A stretch of DNA of 35,390 bases from Akkermansia sp. (lineage in GTDB: Bacteria; Verrucomicrobiota; Verrucomicrobiia; Verrucomicrobiales; Akkermansiaceae). The DNA lies in contig JAUNER010000026.1 of the NCBI GenBank assembly GCA_030525455.1, positions 1 through 35,390 of the forward strand, read 5' to 3'. The translations under genes and the position numbers were made by a program. This document shows, piece after piece, positions 16,484-24,816 of this stretch. A model generated the notes under the pieces. It had not been told where the DNA came from and did no database searches. It saw only the letters and a program-made list of their open reading frames with translations. Each line of letters starts with the position of its first letter. Position 1 is the first letter of the stretch.

Positions 16484-17269
16484 TCACCGGTGTTTCTTCT
16501 TTTTTTTGCGGCCTTCATGATTGCCGGACTCACCAGCTATTCTTTGTTCTAAGCGTTGTTTCCAGAGAGGCAACTTGGCTTGTTTTTCCTTTTTATCATC
16601 CGGGGTAATAGCGGGGGGCTTTACTTTTGCCTCAAGCCGTTCACGTTCAAGCCGCCGCTGAGCTTGAATTTCAGCCAGCTTGTTTCTACGACGGATTTGG
16701 ATTCGTTTACTAAGCTCACCGTGAGCAGGAGTTACACGCCATGGACCAACCCGATGCGGCCATGTGATAGGAGCACAAACAGGTTCTGCATCAATAAACT
16801 TCAATGCCATGGTCAGCATATTTTTTACATTTGCCAAAATACCGCCATCTGTCCAAACTCCGGACATCCCCATCTCCATCAAAAAAGCCAAATGCAGAGA
16901 CTCTGCATGAATAGAACATTTGGCAAATTCTCGCAAAGAAACACCCTCCGGCGGACACTCATCCGGAGCGGACACAGCCGCAGAACGAAGTAAAAATAAG
17001 GTATCTTTCACCTTCCTCGTCAAAGCATTCACCAAATCTAATACTTTCGGGCGTGCATCAAACCTATAATCCTTTACCTCGATAAGCCATAAATCCTTTT
17101 TTTCCGGATGATAAAGCAAAAAGTCCATCTCCTTGCACCCGCCACAGAAATTTTGAGCCTGTCGGGAATAAAACGATGAACACTCGATGCGGCAAACTAA
17201 ATATCCCTCATCGAATGTAAAACTGTGGACTCCCTCCACATAGTGCGGAGATGGCGAATCAGAGTTCAT
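16484..17269 (-). CDS. PD-(D/E)xK nuclease-like protein, partner of the ATPase
   Basis: A 261-residue protein I do not recognise as a named family. Residues about 45-70 read EMDFLLYHPEKKDLWLIEV followed by KDYR. Asp49, Glu64 and Lys66, with strand-like hydrophobic spacing, fit the core of a PD-(D/E)xK nuclease fold. The middle (about 75-175) is mixed and includes Cys-, Met- and His-rich segments. The last 80 residues are very basic, helical, rich in Arg/Lys/Gln/Glu, and end in GRKKKKKHR, suggesting nucleic-acid binding. Its ATG overlaps the end of the upstream ATPase gene by 11 bp, so the two are translationally linked. An ATPase with a nuclease partner is common in anti-phage defence. Nuclease activity is inferred from the motif only. 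Confidence 0.65.
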   Translation of the reverse strand: MNSDSPSPHYVEGVHSFTFDEGYLVCRIECSSFYSRQAQNFCGGCKEMDFLLYHPEKKDLWLIEVKDYRFDARPKVLDLVNALTRKVKDTLFLLRSAAVSAPDECPPEGVSLREFAKCSIHAESLHLAFLMEMGMSGVWTDGGILANVKNMLTMALKFIDAEPVCAPITWPHRVGPWRVTPAHGELSKRIQIRRRNKLAEIQAQRRLERERLEAKVKPPAITPDDKKEKQAKLPLWKQRLEQRIAGESGNHEGRKKKKKHR

Positions 17270-18335
17270 CCTGTAATTTCAAATACCTATCAGCTTGTTC
17301 GATTTCAGCTTCTAATGACTCAATAGTGCCTAAATCATCTAATGAATCACCAAATGAAACACGCACGCCGGCACGAGTCCCCTTAGGAACACTTAAGCCA
17401 AAAAATCGACGACACACATCGTCGTTCTTTACCTCAGACAACTGAATTACCAACTCTCTAAGTAAGAAAAGGCTATGTGACGACAAGATAACCTGAACTC
17501 CCATTTTTGCTAAGCCCATCAACGACTTCACAAGAGTAGGCAAATGAGAGGCATTCAAATTCATTTCCGGTTCATCCCAAAAGAGGATAGAACCTTTTTT
17601 TACCGTTCCATTTCGTAACAAATAACTCAACGTACCTAATCGCTTAAAGCCCTCTGCAACTAAACTCATTTCGATAGGACAAGCACCAGGGCGCTGTAAA
17701 AAGAATCGACCATCTTTCTTAATCACCCGACCGCCTATGATTTTTTCAATTCGAGCAAGCACACGTTCTGCCCCAGTAGACATTTTCACTCCCTCTACCT
17801 CACCATCTAACCATTTACACAAATCCCAGCAAGGACCATCTAATAGCTCAGGGAAACGGCTACCGACCTGCACAAAGCTCGGATAAATGGCCAAAATCTC
17901 GCGTGCAGCTAAAAACACAACTGGTACGTTTAAGAACCGCTTTGGTAATTCATCTATAATCAACCCCTCCTCTTCGTGTCCGGCTTGAAACTCAAATACC
18001 AAGTTACCCAATCCCTCCGGCACCCCCTCGCCCTCTAGCGATGCCTCAATCCGAGCATGAGAATTCCCACGATTTTGAGCGGTTAAACCAGATAATCCAC
18101 GAGCAGTAAAGACCCGCATCAAATCCTTACGCAAACGCTGCTCCTCTGCCCACTTATCCGGCAATGATTTTCGCCCGCCATCAGCACTCCAACGTGCTAC
18201 TGTATAGCATAATTTAAGTAAATGACTTTTCCCGGAATCATTCCCCCCAACAACAACATTGATCCCTGGCACAAACTCAAAATGTTCCTGCCCGGGAAAG
18301 ACCGTTACACCAGACACCAGCAAGTCATGTATCAT
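17259..18335 (-). CDS. AAA/SMC-like ATPase (OLD/RecF/AAA15 type)
   Basis: A 358-residue ABC/SMC-type ATPase. The N-terminal strand (FEFVPGINVVVGGNDSGKSH) contains Walker A at residues 30-37. A signature-like helix occurs at SLVAEGFKRLGTLSYLL (224-240), Walker B with its catalytic Glu at ILFWDEPEMNLN (250-261), and a switch histidine in ILSSHSLFLL (His287). This order fits RecF/OLD/AAA15 proteins, such as those in Gabija, Septu, PARIS and similar defence systems. There is no TOPRIM or other nuclease domain in the protein; the nuclease-like function seems to be in the next gene, which overlaps by 11 bp. A promoter sits just upstream, giving an almost leaderless transcript. The ATPase class is firm; the defence role is inferred from the pairing. 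Confidence 0.88.
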   Translation of the reverse strand: MIHDLLVSGVTVFPGQEHFEFVPGINVVVGGNDSGKSHLLKLCYTVARWSADGGRKSLPDKWAEEQRLRKDLMRVFTARGLSGLTAQNRGNSHARIEASLEGEGVPEGLGNLVFEFQAGHEEEGLIIDELPKRFLNVPVVFLAAREILAIYPSFVQVGSRFPELLDGPCWDLCKWLDGEVEGVKMSTGAERVLARIEKIIGGRVIKKDGRFFLQRPGACPIEMSLVAEGFKRLGTLSYLLRNGTVKKGSILFWDEPEMNLNASHLPTLVKSLMGLAKMGVQVILSSHSLFLLRELVIQLSEVKNDDVCRRFFGLSVPKGTRAGVRVSFGDSLDDLGTIESLEAEIEQADRYLKLQDEL

Positions 18336-18344
18336 ACATCTGTT

Positions 18345-18372
18345 AATATAGCATAATACCCGCCAAGCTCAA
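18345..18372 (-). promoter_or_regulatory. Candidate promoter of the ATPase/nuclease module
   Basis: On the minus strand TTGAGC (18367-18372) and TATATT (18345-18350) are separated by 16 bp. TATATT matches the -10 consensus at five of six bases. The predicted start is about 18338, only a few bases before the ATG at 18335. Two direct copies of AAATTTACCA (18396-18405 and 18408-18417), 12 bp apart, lie just upstream and could bind a regulator. Confidence 0.45.
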
Positions 18373-18425
18373 ACACGAAAACAGCTTAACTCAAAAAATT
18401 TACCATCAAATTTACCACATCTGCA

Positions 18426-21296
18426 CTATCGGTCGATTTTCTGCAAAAGTTCCAATGCGGCAGCACGTTTCATTCGCCAAGCAGGAACTAAACAAGCAAC
18501 AGATGACAGCCCTAGAACAAGCAATACGGCATATAACAAATGCCCCCATGGCATGGTAATAGGAGGAGTAACAATGCCAAAGTGATAACCATATTCCAAG
18601 ATTTGAATCCCCCCCCATGCCGCCAGAACCCCAATCCCCAAACTCATCACTATCGAACACATGGAAATCATCATCGTTTCTGCCCACAGCATACGCACGA
18701 GCAAACCGGCAGGAACCCCCACAGCACGCATCAACCCAAATTCTCGCCGACGAGACTGAACCGAAGCCAAGACTGTATTTAGCACAGATAAAACAGCAAT
18801 GACTATCATGATAAGCGGGAGTTGACTCATCGTAAAAATCACACTATCCCCACGTTTGGTCACAGCGGCATCTAAACTTTCTCTCGTTAAAGCTTTCACA
18901 AATGGCTTTACGCTGGCATCACCGGATTTTTCAACAGCTTTTTTTTGAGCAAACTCACCTAAATCAAATTGTAACTGTTCACTGGTAACAGACTTGGGAG
19001 TTTCGCCCCAGATAAATTGATAAGAATCGTGACCGTACTTTTCCTTTACCCATCTGGCATCTGTAATGGCCATGGAAGCAACCTGACCACCGCGCCGCAC
19101 ACGCATACCGCTCGTTTTAGTTAACCAATGCCACCCGGGAAAAGAAATAATACCTGCAACTTTCCACGATTCACCAGAATTCCCCGTCCCCATAGTCCCC
19201 CCTCGTTGCTTAGCTATCAGCTCGTTATTTCTACATTCAGACTGAATCGATGATGGACGAGGGGCAGTGTTCTTTTTCTTCATCCATGCCGTTCTTTTAG
19301 TCGTCCTAGGGTTTTCTAAATATAAAACATCCCCGACCTTTAACCCCACTTGTCGGGCAAAAGTATCCGGAATAATCACGGAGGGCTCTGAGACAAGCAT
19401 TTGATACGCAGATTCAGCAGTTCCCTCAACAAACTCTGGTTTGAATAAAGACACATTACCCCCGGTCATTTCTGCTACAGGGATGCCAGTCAACACCACA
19501 GATTTGTTTTGCAAACCGGATTTAGCAAACTCCTTAAACTGCTGAGATACAATATCCGGCTCGTCTACATAAATAGGATACATCTTAGCTCCTTGTAATG
19601 ATGAGCGAGCCATTAACTCATCTGTATCAGATTCTTGAAACTTAACATACAAAAAAGAAACAAGTGTGCTAGGCGTCGTGTCTGACGGGGTGAATGGCAC
19701 CAGCATAGAATACCCCCACGTCTGAATCGCTACAAACAAGGAAAGCCCCAATGCCATCGATACTGTCGTACCAACTGTACGCATCAAATGACGACTTAAT
19801 TGCAACTTGAGGAAAGCATAAGGCACACGCATCAAACACCCCAAAAAACGACCAAAAACCCATTCTGTCACCCGTACGCAAATGGGAGCCAACAACAAAG
19901 CCCCACACACCAACCCCGGATAGCCCAACCAGAAAAACATCCACTTACGCCACTCTACCTCAAGCCCAGGTAATAACAACGAAAGCGGTTGTAAAGTCAA
20001 ACACAGCACCCCCAAAAAAAGAGACCACATCGGAACGTGGCCCACTCGTTCCACTACCCCCACCCCCGGCGATGCCGCTTCTATAGGCAATTGACGAGAT
20101 GCACGCCACGCAGGAATCAAAGAAGCCAGAAAGGCCCCACCAATAGCACACACTGTGGCCAAACCAACTGTTTGCCATGATAAGGTAGGCATCACCGCAG
20201 ACTCATTATCCAAATATACCAGTGCTGTACCAGCCAATAAACCACCCAATAAAGCAGGAATACAAAGAATAAGCCCCTCTCCTATTATCAATAATGCTAT
20301 CTGTCGCCGACTTAAACCTAATACACGCAATAGAGCCAATCGATGAGTTTTTTCATTCACCCCTATACTTAAAGAAGTAAATATAATAAAAACACAGGAA
20401 AATAGCACAAGCCACACAGACATCTCAGCACTATCTTTCTGTGACTTTACAGACCTATCATTGGTCAATCTCTGAATGATAGCATCCGTATCTGAAACCA
20501 CGGCTTTTGCCTCAGTTAACAATGGTTGGATGGAACGGACAAAAACTTGTTTCTCTACACCTTCCTTTAAACGAATATAAATCAAATTAGGGCGAAAAGT
20601 TCCCCCCATCAACGATTCACATACATTCACCGGAACAAAAAACGACGACAAGGCAGGTCCACCCACTTTTACTCCTCTCACAATACCCGGGGTAGATTTA
20701 GCTTGTTTAACAATGCCGACAACTTTTACCTCGTGTATTTTATCACCCACACGAATTTTCATCATCGTACCCACCCGGGCTTGAAATAACTCAGCTGCGG
20801 CACTGCCCAGCACCCCCTCCAAAGCTGACGAAGTAGCCATATTTGGCCATACACCCTCCTCAAGTTCATACGGACATTCCTCTGCACATCCTCCTACAAG
20901 AACAGGGCTCTGTGGGGGAATCCCCATTCTATCGCGGACTTGCTCCTCAAATGTTCCTCGTTCATTATCACAGCCTATCTGTAATCTGGGAACCTGCCAA
21001 ACGGGATTCACCTGCTCTACCGTAGCTAAATTCCCCAGCTGAACGGTTAATTGCTGATGAGCAAATGTAGCCACTTGTGGTGCCGGGGGACCGGGGCGAG
21101 TTTCTGGAACAATGCACACATCATAGTACCCCATGTACGCTTCTGCATCATTATCAAACTCTTCTACTAGCGTATCATAGCTTCCCATCGTCCATACGAT
21201 AAGACTGATAGAAACAAAAATGGCAAACACACTTACTGCCATTCTACCTTTATTTGAGCAAATATCTCGCCAAATTAATTTCGCTGATAAGCTCAT
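18426..21296 (-). CDS. ABC transporter permease with two FtsX domains
   Basis: A 956-residue inner-membrane permease. The first membrane segment is near residues 15-38, followed by a MacB-type periplasmic domain (about 45-295). Three segments form FtsX domain 1 (about 297-400; KTHRLALLRVLGLSRRQIALL). Two or three linker segments and another long-loop half follow, then FtsX domain 2 at the C-terminus (RRREFGLMRAVGVPAGLLVRM, ending VPAWRMKRAAALELLQKI). Two full FtsX repeats in one chain give about ten segments, as in long permeases of the ABC-2/LolCE superfamily. Its ATG overlaps the stop of the ABC ATPase gene by 4 bp (ATGA). A cargo of lipids, peptides or siderophore is possible; the TonB receptor in the same operon is the only clue. 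Confidence 0.85.
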   Translation of the reverse strand: MSLSAKLIWRDICSNKGRMAVSVFAIFVSISLIVWTMGSYDTLVEEFDNDAEAYMGYYDVCIVPETRPGPPAPQVATFAHQQLTVQLGNLATVEQVNPVWQVPRLQIGCDNERGTFEEQVRDRMGIPPQSPVLVGGCAEECPYELEEGVWPNMATSSALEGVLGSAAAELFQARVGTMMKIRVGDKIHEVKVVGIVKQAKSTPGIVRGVKVGGPALSSFFVPVNVCESLMGGTFRPNLIYIRLKEGVEKQVFVRSIQPLLTEAKAVVSDTDAIIQRLTNDRSVKSQKDSAEMSVWLVLFSCVFIIFTSLSIGVNEKTHRLALLRVLGLSRRQIALLIIGEGLILCIPALLGGLLAGTALVYLDNESAVMPTLSWQTVGLATVCAIGGAFLASLIPAWRASRQLPIEAASPGVGVVERVGHVPMWSLFLGVLCLTLQPLSLLLPGLEVEWRKWMFFWLGYPGLVCGALLLAPICVRVTEWVFGRFLGCLMRVPYAFLKLQLSRHLMRTVGTTVSMALGLSLFVAIQTWGYSMLVPFTPSDTTPSTLVSFLYVKFQESDTDELMARSSLQGAKMYPIYVDEPDIVSQQFKEFAKSGLQNKSVVLTGIPVAEMTGGNVSLFKPEFVEGTAESAYQMLVSEPSVIIPDTFARQVGLKVGDVLYLENPRTTKRTAWMKKKNTAPRPSSIQSECRNNELIAKQRGGTMGTGNSGESWKVAGIISFPGWHWLTKTSGMRVRRGGQVASMAITDARWVKEKYGHDSYQFIWGETPKSVTSEQLQFDLGEFAQKKAVEKSGDASVKPFVKALTRESLDAAVTKRGDSVIFTMSQLPLIMIVIAVLSVLNTVLASVQSRRREFGLMRAVGVPAGLLVRMLWAETMMISMCSIVMSLGIGVLAAWGGIQILEYGYHFGIVTPPITMPWGHLLYAVLLVLGLSSVACLVPAWRMKRAAALELLQKIDR

Positions 21297-22039
21297 ATGG
21301 TAGTAGCTAATACGCGTTCATAATGAGCAGACAAATCTGCCGGACAAGAAAAACGGGATGTAGGCACATCATCTACAATTTGACCATCTTTCAAAATAAC
21401 AACTCGCTCTGCCCACATAGCCACATCAGGAGCATGTGTAACAAGCACAAAAACGCTCTTTCTCTCATGGTGCAACTCATGGAAAAGTCTGCCAATCAAT
21501 CTCGTATTTTCAGAATCCAGATTACCTGTCGGCTCATCTGCCAAGACCAGCACAGGCTCAGAAATCAAGGCACGGGCGATGGCAACTCTTTGTTGTTCTC
21601 CTCCGCTTAAATGGGTAGGCATAGCCGTGCGACGATGAGTCATACCAACTTTTTCTATCATCGCCGTCAGCGCAGACTCCGGAACTTTCTTCCCACCGGC
21701 AAGGGATGGAAGAAGTATATTTTCTTCCACATTAAGCGTGCTAATCAAATTAAACATTTGGAAGATAAACCCCACCTTATCACGTCGATAAACTGTCAAT
21801 TTATCATCAGATAATTGAGTTAAATCCGCACCATCTACCCGCACTTCACCAGAGGAAATAGGCAAAAGCCCCCCCAATATATTAAGCAAGGTACTTTTAC
21901 CAGACCCACTTGCCCCCATAATAGCAACAAACTCTCCTGGGACAACCTCAAAATTCAGATCTTTCAACACCGGAAGCCTCCCGGCCGCAGAAAGGAATTC
22001 TTTCCTCAAGCCCTTTATTGATATAATGGGGGTACTCAT
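21293..22039 (-). CDS. ABC transporter ATPase (MacB/LolD type)
   Basis: A 248-residue cytoplasmic ATPase. The motifs are Walker A GASGSGKSTLLN (about 41-52), Q-loop FQMFN, the signature LSGGEQQRVAIARAL, Walker B VLVLADEPTGNLDSEN and the H-loop VLVTHAP. The DEPTGNLD sequence is typical of the LolD/MacB/FtsE subfamily that works with FtsX-type permeases. It starts 13 bp downstream of the TonB-dependent receptor gene, and its stop overlaps the permease start, so one operon is very likely. A MacA-type periplasmic adaptor is not encoded here. Confidence 0.92.
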   Translation of the reverse strand: MSTPIISIKGLRKEFLSAAGRLPVLKDLNFEVVPGEFVAIMGASGSGKSTLLNILGGLLPISSGEVRVDGADLTQLSDDKLTVYRRDKVGFIFQMFNLISTLNVEENILLPSLAGGKKVPESALTAMIEKVGMTHRRTAMPTHLSGGEQQRVAIARALISEPVLVLADEPTGNLDSENTRLIGRLFHELHHERKSVFVLVTHAPDVAMWAERVVILKDGQIVDDVPTSRFSCPADLSAHYERVLATTI

Positions 22040-22052
22040 AAATGTTTAATCG

Positions 22053-24257
22053 TTAAAATGTCGTCCTTAACCCAATTTCAAATGTACGTGGCTCACCAAC
22101 AGTACTCTGTACGGCATGGCGGGTCGATTGGATATATTCTCGGTCAAATAAATTATAAACACCAAGTCGCAATGTGGCATCTTTTAACCAACGAGTTTCC
22201 GGCAAAGGAATCTCGGCTGTTAAATCAAAGACACAGTAGGATGGAATTGTGTAATTATCTGCTAGTTTATTACCTCTAAAAGTACTGTAATACTTATCTT
22301 TCCAACGGAAACCAAGACCGACAACAGTCCCTTCTAGTGCCCCACCGGGAATGCGATATTTCTGCCACAATGCCAAGGAATTCGGTGCAGATGTCGCATC
22401 TACCGAGCCTGTGTTGCGGTTTTTGGTGCGTTTATAGGTATAAGAAATATAAGAGGTCCAATTTTCTGTTACTTCCCCTACTAAGGATAACTCAAGCCCC
22501 TCTACACGCTTTGAGCCATCTGTATAGTAACGATCTGTATACCCATCTATCGCCATAGGGGTATTATCCTGACGAATGTTAAACCATGCTGCGGTAAACC
22601 AAACTTTATCTACAGGGTTGATACGGAACCCAAATTCCATTTGGTCTGCTCGCCATGAATTCGTCAGCGGCTCGCCAAATTCATCTAAATACCCAAAATT
22701 CGGAGATGAAGTACGCGACCAGTTACTAAATAAAGCCATACGGTTATTCCAAAGCATACGCGTTACCCCCAGACGAGGGCTCCAAGACATTCCCTCGTCA
22801 TCAACGTCGTCGATGATGTTTTCGTAAAATTGGGCATCTGCTCGCACACCGGCCAAAAATCGCCAGTTACCATAAGATATGATGTCTTGTAAAAGTACCC
22901 CCAAACGAATATTTGTCACATCCGTAGCAGTATCGCGTGAATATTCACGTGGTGCGGGGAAAATCGGTACCGGATCATATAAATCCAAGTAATCCTTTGA
23001 ATTTTGTGCCTGAGTTGATACTAAACTCGCACCATTCCCCGTTCTCTTTTGTCCTGTGTATGAGACTCCTATCAGGGTTTCATGTTCCATCTGCCCGATT
23101 TTATACTCAGCCAGAGCATTGGCATAGCCCCCCCAGGTGAACGTTTCCATATCACTCCAGGCTGCTTCGTATCTGGCTCTACCGGATTCTATCATTTTAT
23201 CGTAGTATGCAGTTGGCAATCCTCGTCCATCTGATGATGAAATCCCCCAGACATTGTAATCCCTATCAGAGTAACCAAAACTTGCCCCTGTACGAAGAGT
23301 CCAGACTTTTTCCAATTTGCGTTCAAAATCAACTGCTGTCAATAGTGATTTTGCATTTAATCGTCCACTGGGCGAGCCATACCAAGCATCATAATGCCCA
23401 ATGATGTGTCCACCCAGCACAGGGACACCCATGGTCGTTGGACTATTTTCGTACTGAAAAATTGTCGTCCAAATTGTTTTGGTTCTGGCATCATGCTGCC
23501 AGCGAAAAATCGGGGCAACACTATATCTTTGCCCGCCGTTAGCATTATTTGAGAGCCAAAATGGACGGTCATATTGCCCAGTGAAAATCGTTCTATACGC
23601 TACCCCATCGTTTTCCGTACCGCAACACCCCTGAGCGTCTATACTTAGACGATACATCTGACCATGGTGCGAAAACCTCATCAGTGCATCATTTGTCGTT
23701 TCTTCTACAAATTCCGGTTTCTTTAAGTTAAGACTAATAGAACCACCTGCTCCATAGGCGTTATTAACCGACCCGGAACCACCGGAAATCGAACCAATTG
23801 GCCCTTTGACGACCTCTACATTTTCTATAAGTGCGGTGTCTAAATTATACCCCAGTCCTTTGGGCAATATCATATTCCCCAGCTGCACATCACTCCCGGA
23901 AAATCCTCGTATGCTGTACTGGTCATTCGTTCGGGATAAGAGCATGTCACCTCCGGTTTCCACAGAGGAATCCATACGCAAGGCTTCTATCAGTGATTTT
24001 GCCCCTTGAGTTTCTATTAATTCACTAGTAATGACGTTTACTGTTTGTGGCACTTCCTCACTTTTCATATTAGTGAGGGTAGCACTGCTTACTGTTTCTG
24101 CCCGCAAAGATTTTGTTTTGATAATCATTTCTCGCTCAGGCATCTCTTCTATACCCGTAGCTTCTGGATTCATCTCGGCATAGCCTATTTGACCACCCGC
24201 AATAAAACTCCCCACTATCAGAGCAAGACGTATATACACTTCCGTAAACGAATTCAT
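22053..24257 (-). CDS. TonB-dependent siderophore-type outer-membrane receptor
   Basis: A 734-residue receptor. A hydrophobic N-terminal signal (about 8-27) precedes the plug domain (about 55-165), recognised by VPQTVNVITSELIETQG, DQYSIRGF, LIENVEVVKGP and the GAGGSISLNLKKP end. The 22-strand barrel fills the rest and ends in GEPRTFEIGLRTTF with the terminal Phe. The sequence resembles ferric-siderophore receptors of the FhuE/FpvA class more than cobalamin or SusC receptors. It would use TonB energy to import a ligand into the periplasm. It is first in an operon with an ABC ATPase (13 bp) and permease (ATGA overlap), but no periplasmic binding protein or importer of the FecCD type is encoded. 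A promoter candidate sits about 36 bp upstream. Confidence 0.9.
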   Translation of the reverse strand: MNSFTEVYIRLALIVGSFIAGGQIGYAEMNPEATGIEEMPEREMIIKTKSLRAETVSSATLTNMKSEEVPQTVNVITSELIETQGAKSLIEALRMDSSVETGGDMLLSRTNDQYSIRGFSGSDVQLGNMILPKGLGYNLDTALIENVEVVKGPIGSISGGSGSVNNAYGAGGSISLNLKKPEFVEETTNDALMRFSHHGQMYRLSIDAQGCCGTENDGVAYRTIFTGQYDRPFWLSNNANGGQRYSVAPIFRWQHDARTKTIWTTIFQYENSPTTMGVPVLGGHIIGHYDAWYGSPSGRLNAKSLLTAVDFERKLEKVWTLRTGASFGYSDRDYNVWGISSSDGRGLPTAYYDKMIESGRARYEAAWSDMETFTWGGYANALAEYKIGQMEHETLIGVSYTGQKRTGNGASLVSTQAQNSKDYLDLYDPVPIFPAPREYSRDTATDVTNIRLGVLLQDIISYGNWRFLAGVRADAQFYENIIDDVDDEGMSWSPRLGVTRMLWNNRMALFSNWSRTSSPNFGYLDEFGEPLTNSWRADQMEFGFRINPVDKVWFTAAWFNIRQDNTPMAIDGYTDRYYTDGSKRVEGLELSLVGEVTENWTSYISYTYKRTKNRNTGSVDATSAPNSLALWQKYRIPGGALEGTVVGLGFRWKDKYYSTFRGNKLADNYTIPSYCVFDLTAEIPLPETRWLKDATLRLGVYNLFDREYIQSTRHAVQSTVGEPRTFEIGLRTTF

Positions 24258-24292
24258 ACAAATTCATTTACCCAAAAATCTACAACCTTGTC

Positions 24293-24320
24293 AAAATAAA
24301 AAGCACTAATCTATTGTCAA
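24293..24320 (-). promoter_or_regulatory. Candidate promoter of the TonB receptor operon
   Basis: TTGACA (24315-24320) and TATTTT (24293-24298) on the minus strand are 16 bp apart; the -35 is perfect and the -10 matches four of six. The leader to the ATG at 24257 is about 29 bases. An ATGAC-N7-GTCAT inverted repeat (24333-24349) just upstream may be an operator. No clear Fur box is seen. Confidence 0.45.
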
Positions 24321-24351
24321 ACAAGCATCTGTATGACAAAATTAGTCATAT

Positions 24352-24816
24352 CTAACAATGAGCCACCAACGGAAAATGTTCACTAAGCGGATAATCAGAC
24401 ACCTGAATAAGCTCTACCCCATACATGGCGGCAATGGCAGGAGCTTCAGATTTATCATACCCCACAGCATAATAAATCGTTTTTACCCCATGTGCACAAA
24501 GAGCCTGCATACAGGAAGTACAGGGCATTGTCGTACAAGCTACCACCTTTGCTTCACCCCTACGAAATAAGCTACAAAGATTGATTTCTGCATGAAGCAT
24601 ATACTTTTGGCGACCCTCGCGACTACTCCAAAAAGCCTCATCTGCCTTAAATCCCGGCATTAACCCATTATAAGCCGTCCCAATCACGCGGTTATCTGCA
24701 TCAAGAGCGGCCGCACCAACTTTACGATAAGGGTCCTCAGACCTCAATGCTGCCGCATGGGCAAGGGTCATCACATACTGAGGAAAGGGCAATCTCTGAC
24801 TAGAATTATCATTCAT
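24352..24816 (-). CDS. dCMP deaminase-like zinc enzyme (cytidine deaminase superfamily)
   Basis: A 154-residue deaminase. The zinc site is HAEINL (the His ligand and the proton-shuttling Glu) and PCTSCMQAL (two Cys ligands). KVGAAALDADNRVIGTAYNG is the typical strand and loop before them. The overall form fits the ComEB/dCMP deaminase family, which makes dUMP for thymidylate synthesis; related uses on other cytosine or guanine substrates cannot be excluded. Length is close to that of dCMP deaminases. The ATG at 24816 is preferred; a TTG at 24825 is less likely. It overlaps the end of the upstream MFS/acyltransferase gene by 8 bp. Confidence 0.88.
   Translation of the reverse strand: MNDNSSQRLPFPQYVMTLAHAAALRSEDPYRKVGAAALDADNRVIGTAYNGLMPGFKADEAFWSSREGRQKYMLHAEINLCSLFRRGEAKVVACTTMPCTSCMQALCAHGVKTIYYAVGYDKSEAPAIAAMYGVELIQVSDYPLSEHFPLVAHC

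Noticed and set aside
24258..24351. Fur box upstream of the TonB receptor
   Set aside because: I looked for GATAATGATAATCATTATC-like sequence and found none of convincing quality.
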